Below are positions 62,283 to 64,000 of a stretch of 64,000 nt of DNA, in pieces. Under the pieces are notes generated by a model. The model was not told the DNA's origin, searched no databases, and worked only from the letters and a program-made list of their open reading frames with translations. The translations under genes were made by a program, and so were the position numbers. The first letter of the stretch is position 1, and each line of letters begins with the position of its first letter. The DNA comes from Sipunculus nudus (lineage: Eukaryota; Annelida; Sipuncula; Golfingiida; Sipunculidae), in the NCBI GenBank assembly GCA_026874595.1, contig CM049307.1:40492362-40556361 (forward strand), written 5' to 3'.

Positions 62283-64000
62283 TATAAAAGGGGGAGCAAG
62301 GGGTGGAGAGTAGTGAATAAGTCCAAGCTACAAACTGTGCTTCAGTGTAACATCTCAGATACACACATACAGATGACATGGCGAGCTATAATATACCTGT
62401 ACAATGCAAGCAGTGTTTTCATTAAATATTCATGCTAAGATCCGAAAAAGCAAAGGCGTTTCTTTGGGATGCTGAGAGGGCTCCACCCAATGACACAGAT
62501 AAACACCCAATTCCCTTGAGTAACCTAAAAGGAAGTATTATATAATTCCTGACTTGTGAGACCATGTAATGTTATCACATATGTAACACTTTTCCTTAAA
62601 AGGTGCTCTGAATCAGATTTTTGGTGCATGGGTTTCAGCCTTAATGAGCCTAGCTCTATCAGGAAGGGGGGGGGGGGGTATTCTGTATCCTGAAGAATAC
62701 TGTAATACTGTTGCTACATAGGATTACATGGTACATGGAATATAACAATTCTGGTATAAGCCAATATTGGTTATTGATCCCAACACTCACAATACCCCTA
62801 ACATTTCTGGAGCTTATTTCAAAATTTTTCTTCTCTTTTGGCTGTAATGTAAGAGGCACATTATATAACTCTGAAAATGGGAGACTATCTGTCACTCACT
62901 CCAATTTATAGAATATTCTCCCTTGGATATCTTGTGTTTGGAATGCTCACTAGGTGGCAGTGATCACCAAAAGAGGTACATTTTACAGTAAACATTTGAT
63001 TGTTTAACTGTGCCCCATCAGGGCATCAGGACTATCAGTCTTATGCTCCTTGCCAAAACTTCACATATAACTCGCAAATATGGACTGACACAGAGCCACA
63101 TGTAAAAAAAATAAAAGACTGAAACAAATGTATCATGACTGAATAAATTTATTACAACTAAAATGGAATTGCACAGATGAAAATAAAATCCCACTTCTCC
63201 ATTTTTCAGGCACTCTGGCCAAAAGGAAGAAATTCACCAGGTATGTGCACTTTCAAGTTTATAAGAGATCTAGTAGCGTGCACAAAAATGGCCGATTAAT
63301 ACTAAAGGTGAAAGGTTAGACATTGCTGCCTGATCTACAGTGTGCGGAATTAGTAAAGTTAACATCTACATACATTAGAAGTGTAAATCTAAGATTATAC
63401 TGATTAAAATTAGTATTATGGTACCGGGAAACTTTTTCTTACCAAGAGGAAACTGAATTAGACTATGAATAACAATATATTCCTAGTGAAGCACAAATCT
63501 TAACTTGCCCATGCTCTGGTATGGAAGTTTCACTTTAATTAAGCTTGAGCTTTCAGTCTCACATTCGCACCCTTCTTAATATATACATTTCAAAAACACT
63601 TGAATGACAACACGCCCTATAGGTTTAATGTAAACCATATACTCTACATCAAGGTGAATGAATGGTCCAGGTGACCAGACTTGTTGTTCTTGTCCGATGT
63701 CACACTAACACAAGGGTTTCTACAAGTCTTAACACCACACGAAGATTGCAATTAACTATCTACATCACCTTATCTTGACACTTACTGGGAACAAGATATA
63801 TATATAGCTGCCAATCAAATGCAATATCACAAACAGCTTACTCTTCATATCTAGTGAATCTGTACTTTCATTGGCATAGCATACCTGACAATACTAAGTG
63901 GGAAACAGCACTGATGTTAAGCAGAGACCTCGTCAGATTTACTTAAGGGTGACAATGTTGATATGATGTAGAGGTGCACAGTATTTTCTCTTTGATAACA
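62283..64000. other. No gene recognised
   Basis: AT-rich sequence without supported exons. A 3'UTR of a minus-strand gene lying to the right would look like this, but nothing proves it. Confidence 0.4.

Overview
This is an AT-rich, intron- and repeat-rich animal nuclear sequence. Three protein-coding loci can be supported: the 3' half of a ZDHHC4-type palmitoyltransferase (+ strand, 12756-14072), a folate-receptor-family secreted or surface protein in one uninterrupted frame (- strand, 26072-25092), and a complete multi-exon TMEM220 gene (+ strand, about 38.8-58.9 kb). The genes have canonical GT/AG introns, and much of the rest is young, non-autonomous mobile DNA carrying GTCCGTCC-type simple repeats and GGTGGCGCCACC palindromes. 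I infer a lophotrochozoan, most likely a bivalve or other mollusc. That is a judgement from repeat style and gene content, not a proof.

Layout. 1-5.7 kb: a tandem array of about 335-bp units, split by two insertions of a mobile element (family A). 5.7-8.4 kb: no recognised gene. 8.4-12.4 kb: a family A copy with a family B element nested in it. 12.76-14.3 kb: last two coding exons and 3' end of ZDHHC4; its upstream exons are not visible in the window. 14.6-18.75 kb: two more family A copies. 18.75-24.7 kb: apparently gene-free. 24.7-26.1 kb: folate-receptor-like gene. 26.1-38.7 kb: intergenic, with repeat D, a second family B copy, an 849-bp terminal-inverted-repeat element with a 5-bp target duplication, AT and AAT microsatellites and an LTR-like relic. 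38.8-57.1 kb: TMEM220, whose introns hold family A, B and C elements. 57.1-64 kb: 3'UTR, then palindromic MITE-like elements.

Two results stand out. First, TMEM220 has two alternative terminal coding exons (7a at 50360-50507 and 7b at 56958-57108). Both join exon 6 in the same phase, both encode the last membrane helix and tail with a conserved pattern (GxLGxxPxVxWxFC, then HxxxxC), and both give clean reading frames of 192 and 193 aa. This looks like an exon duplication giving mutually exclusive 3' ends. Second, three repeat families that look unrelated in sequence (A, B, C) share one end architecture: short inverted repeats at the 5' terminus and just inside the 3' terminus, then a small hairpin and CTAG or CTTG before a T-rich flank. 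That is the layout of Helitron/Helentron-type non-autonomous elements. Each is filled with tandem repeats, and none shows a transposase.

The three genes have no evident functional link; they are neighbours in an ordinary animal chromosome segment.
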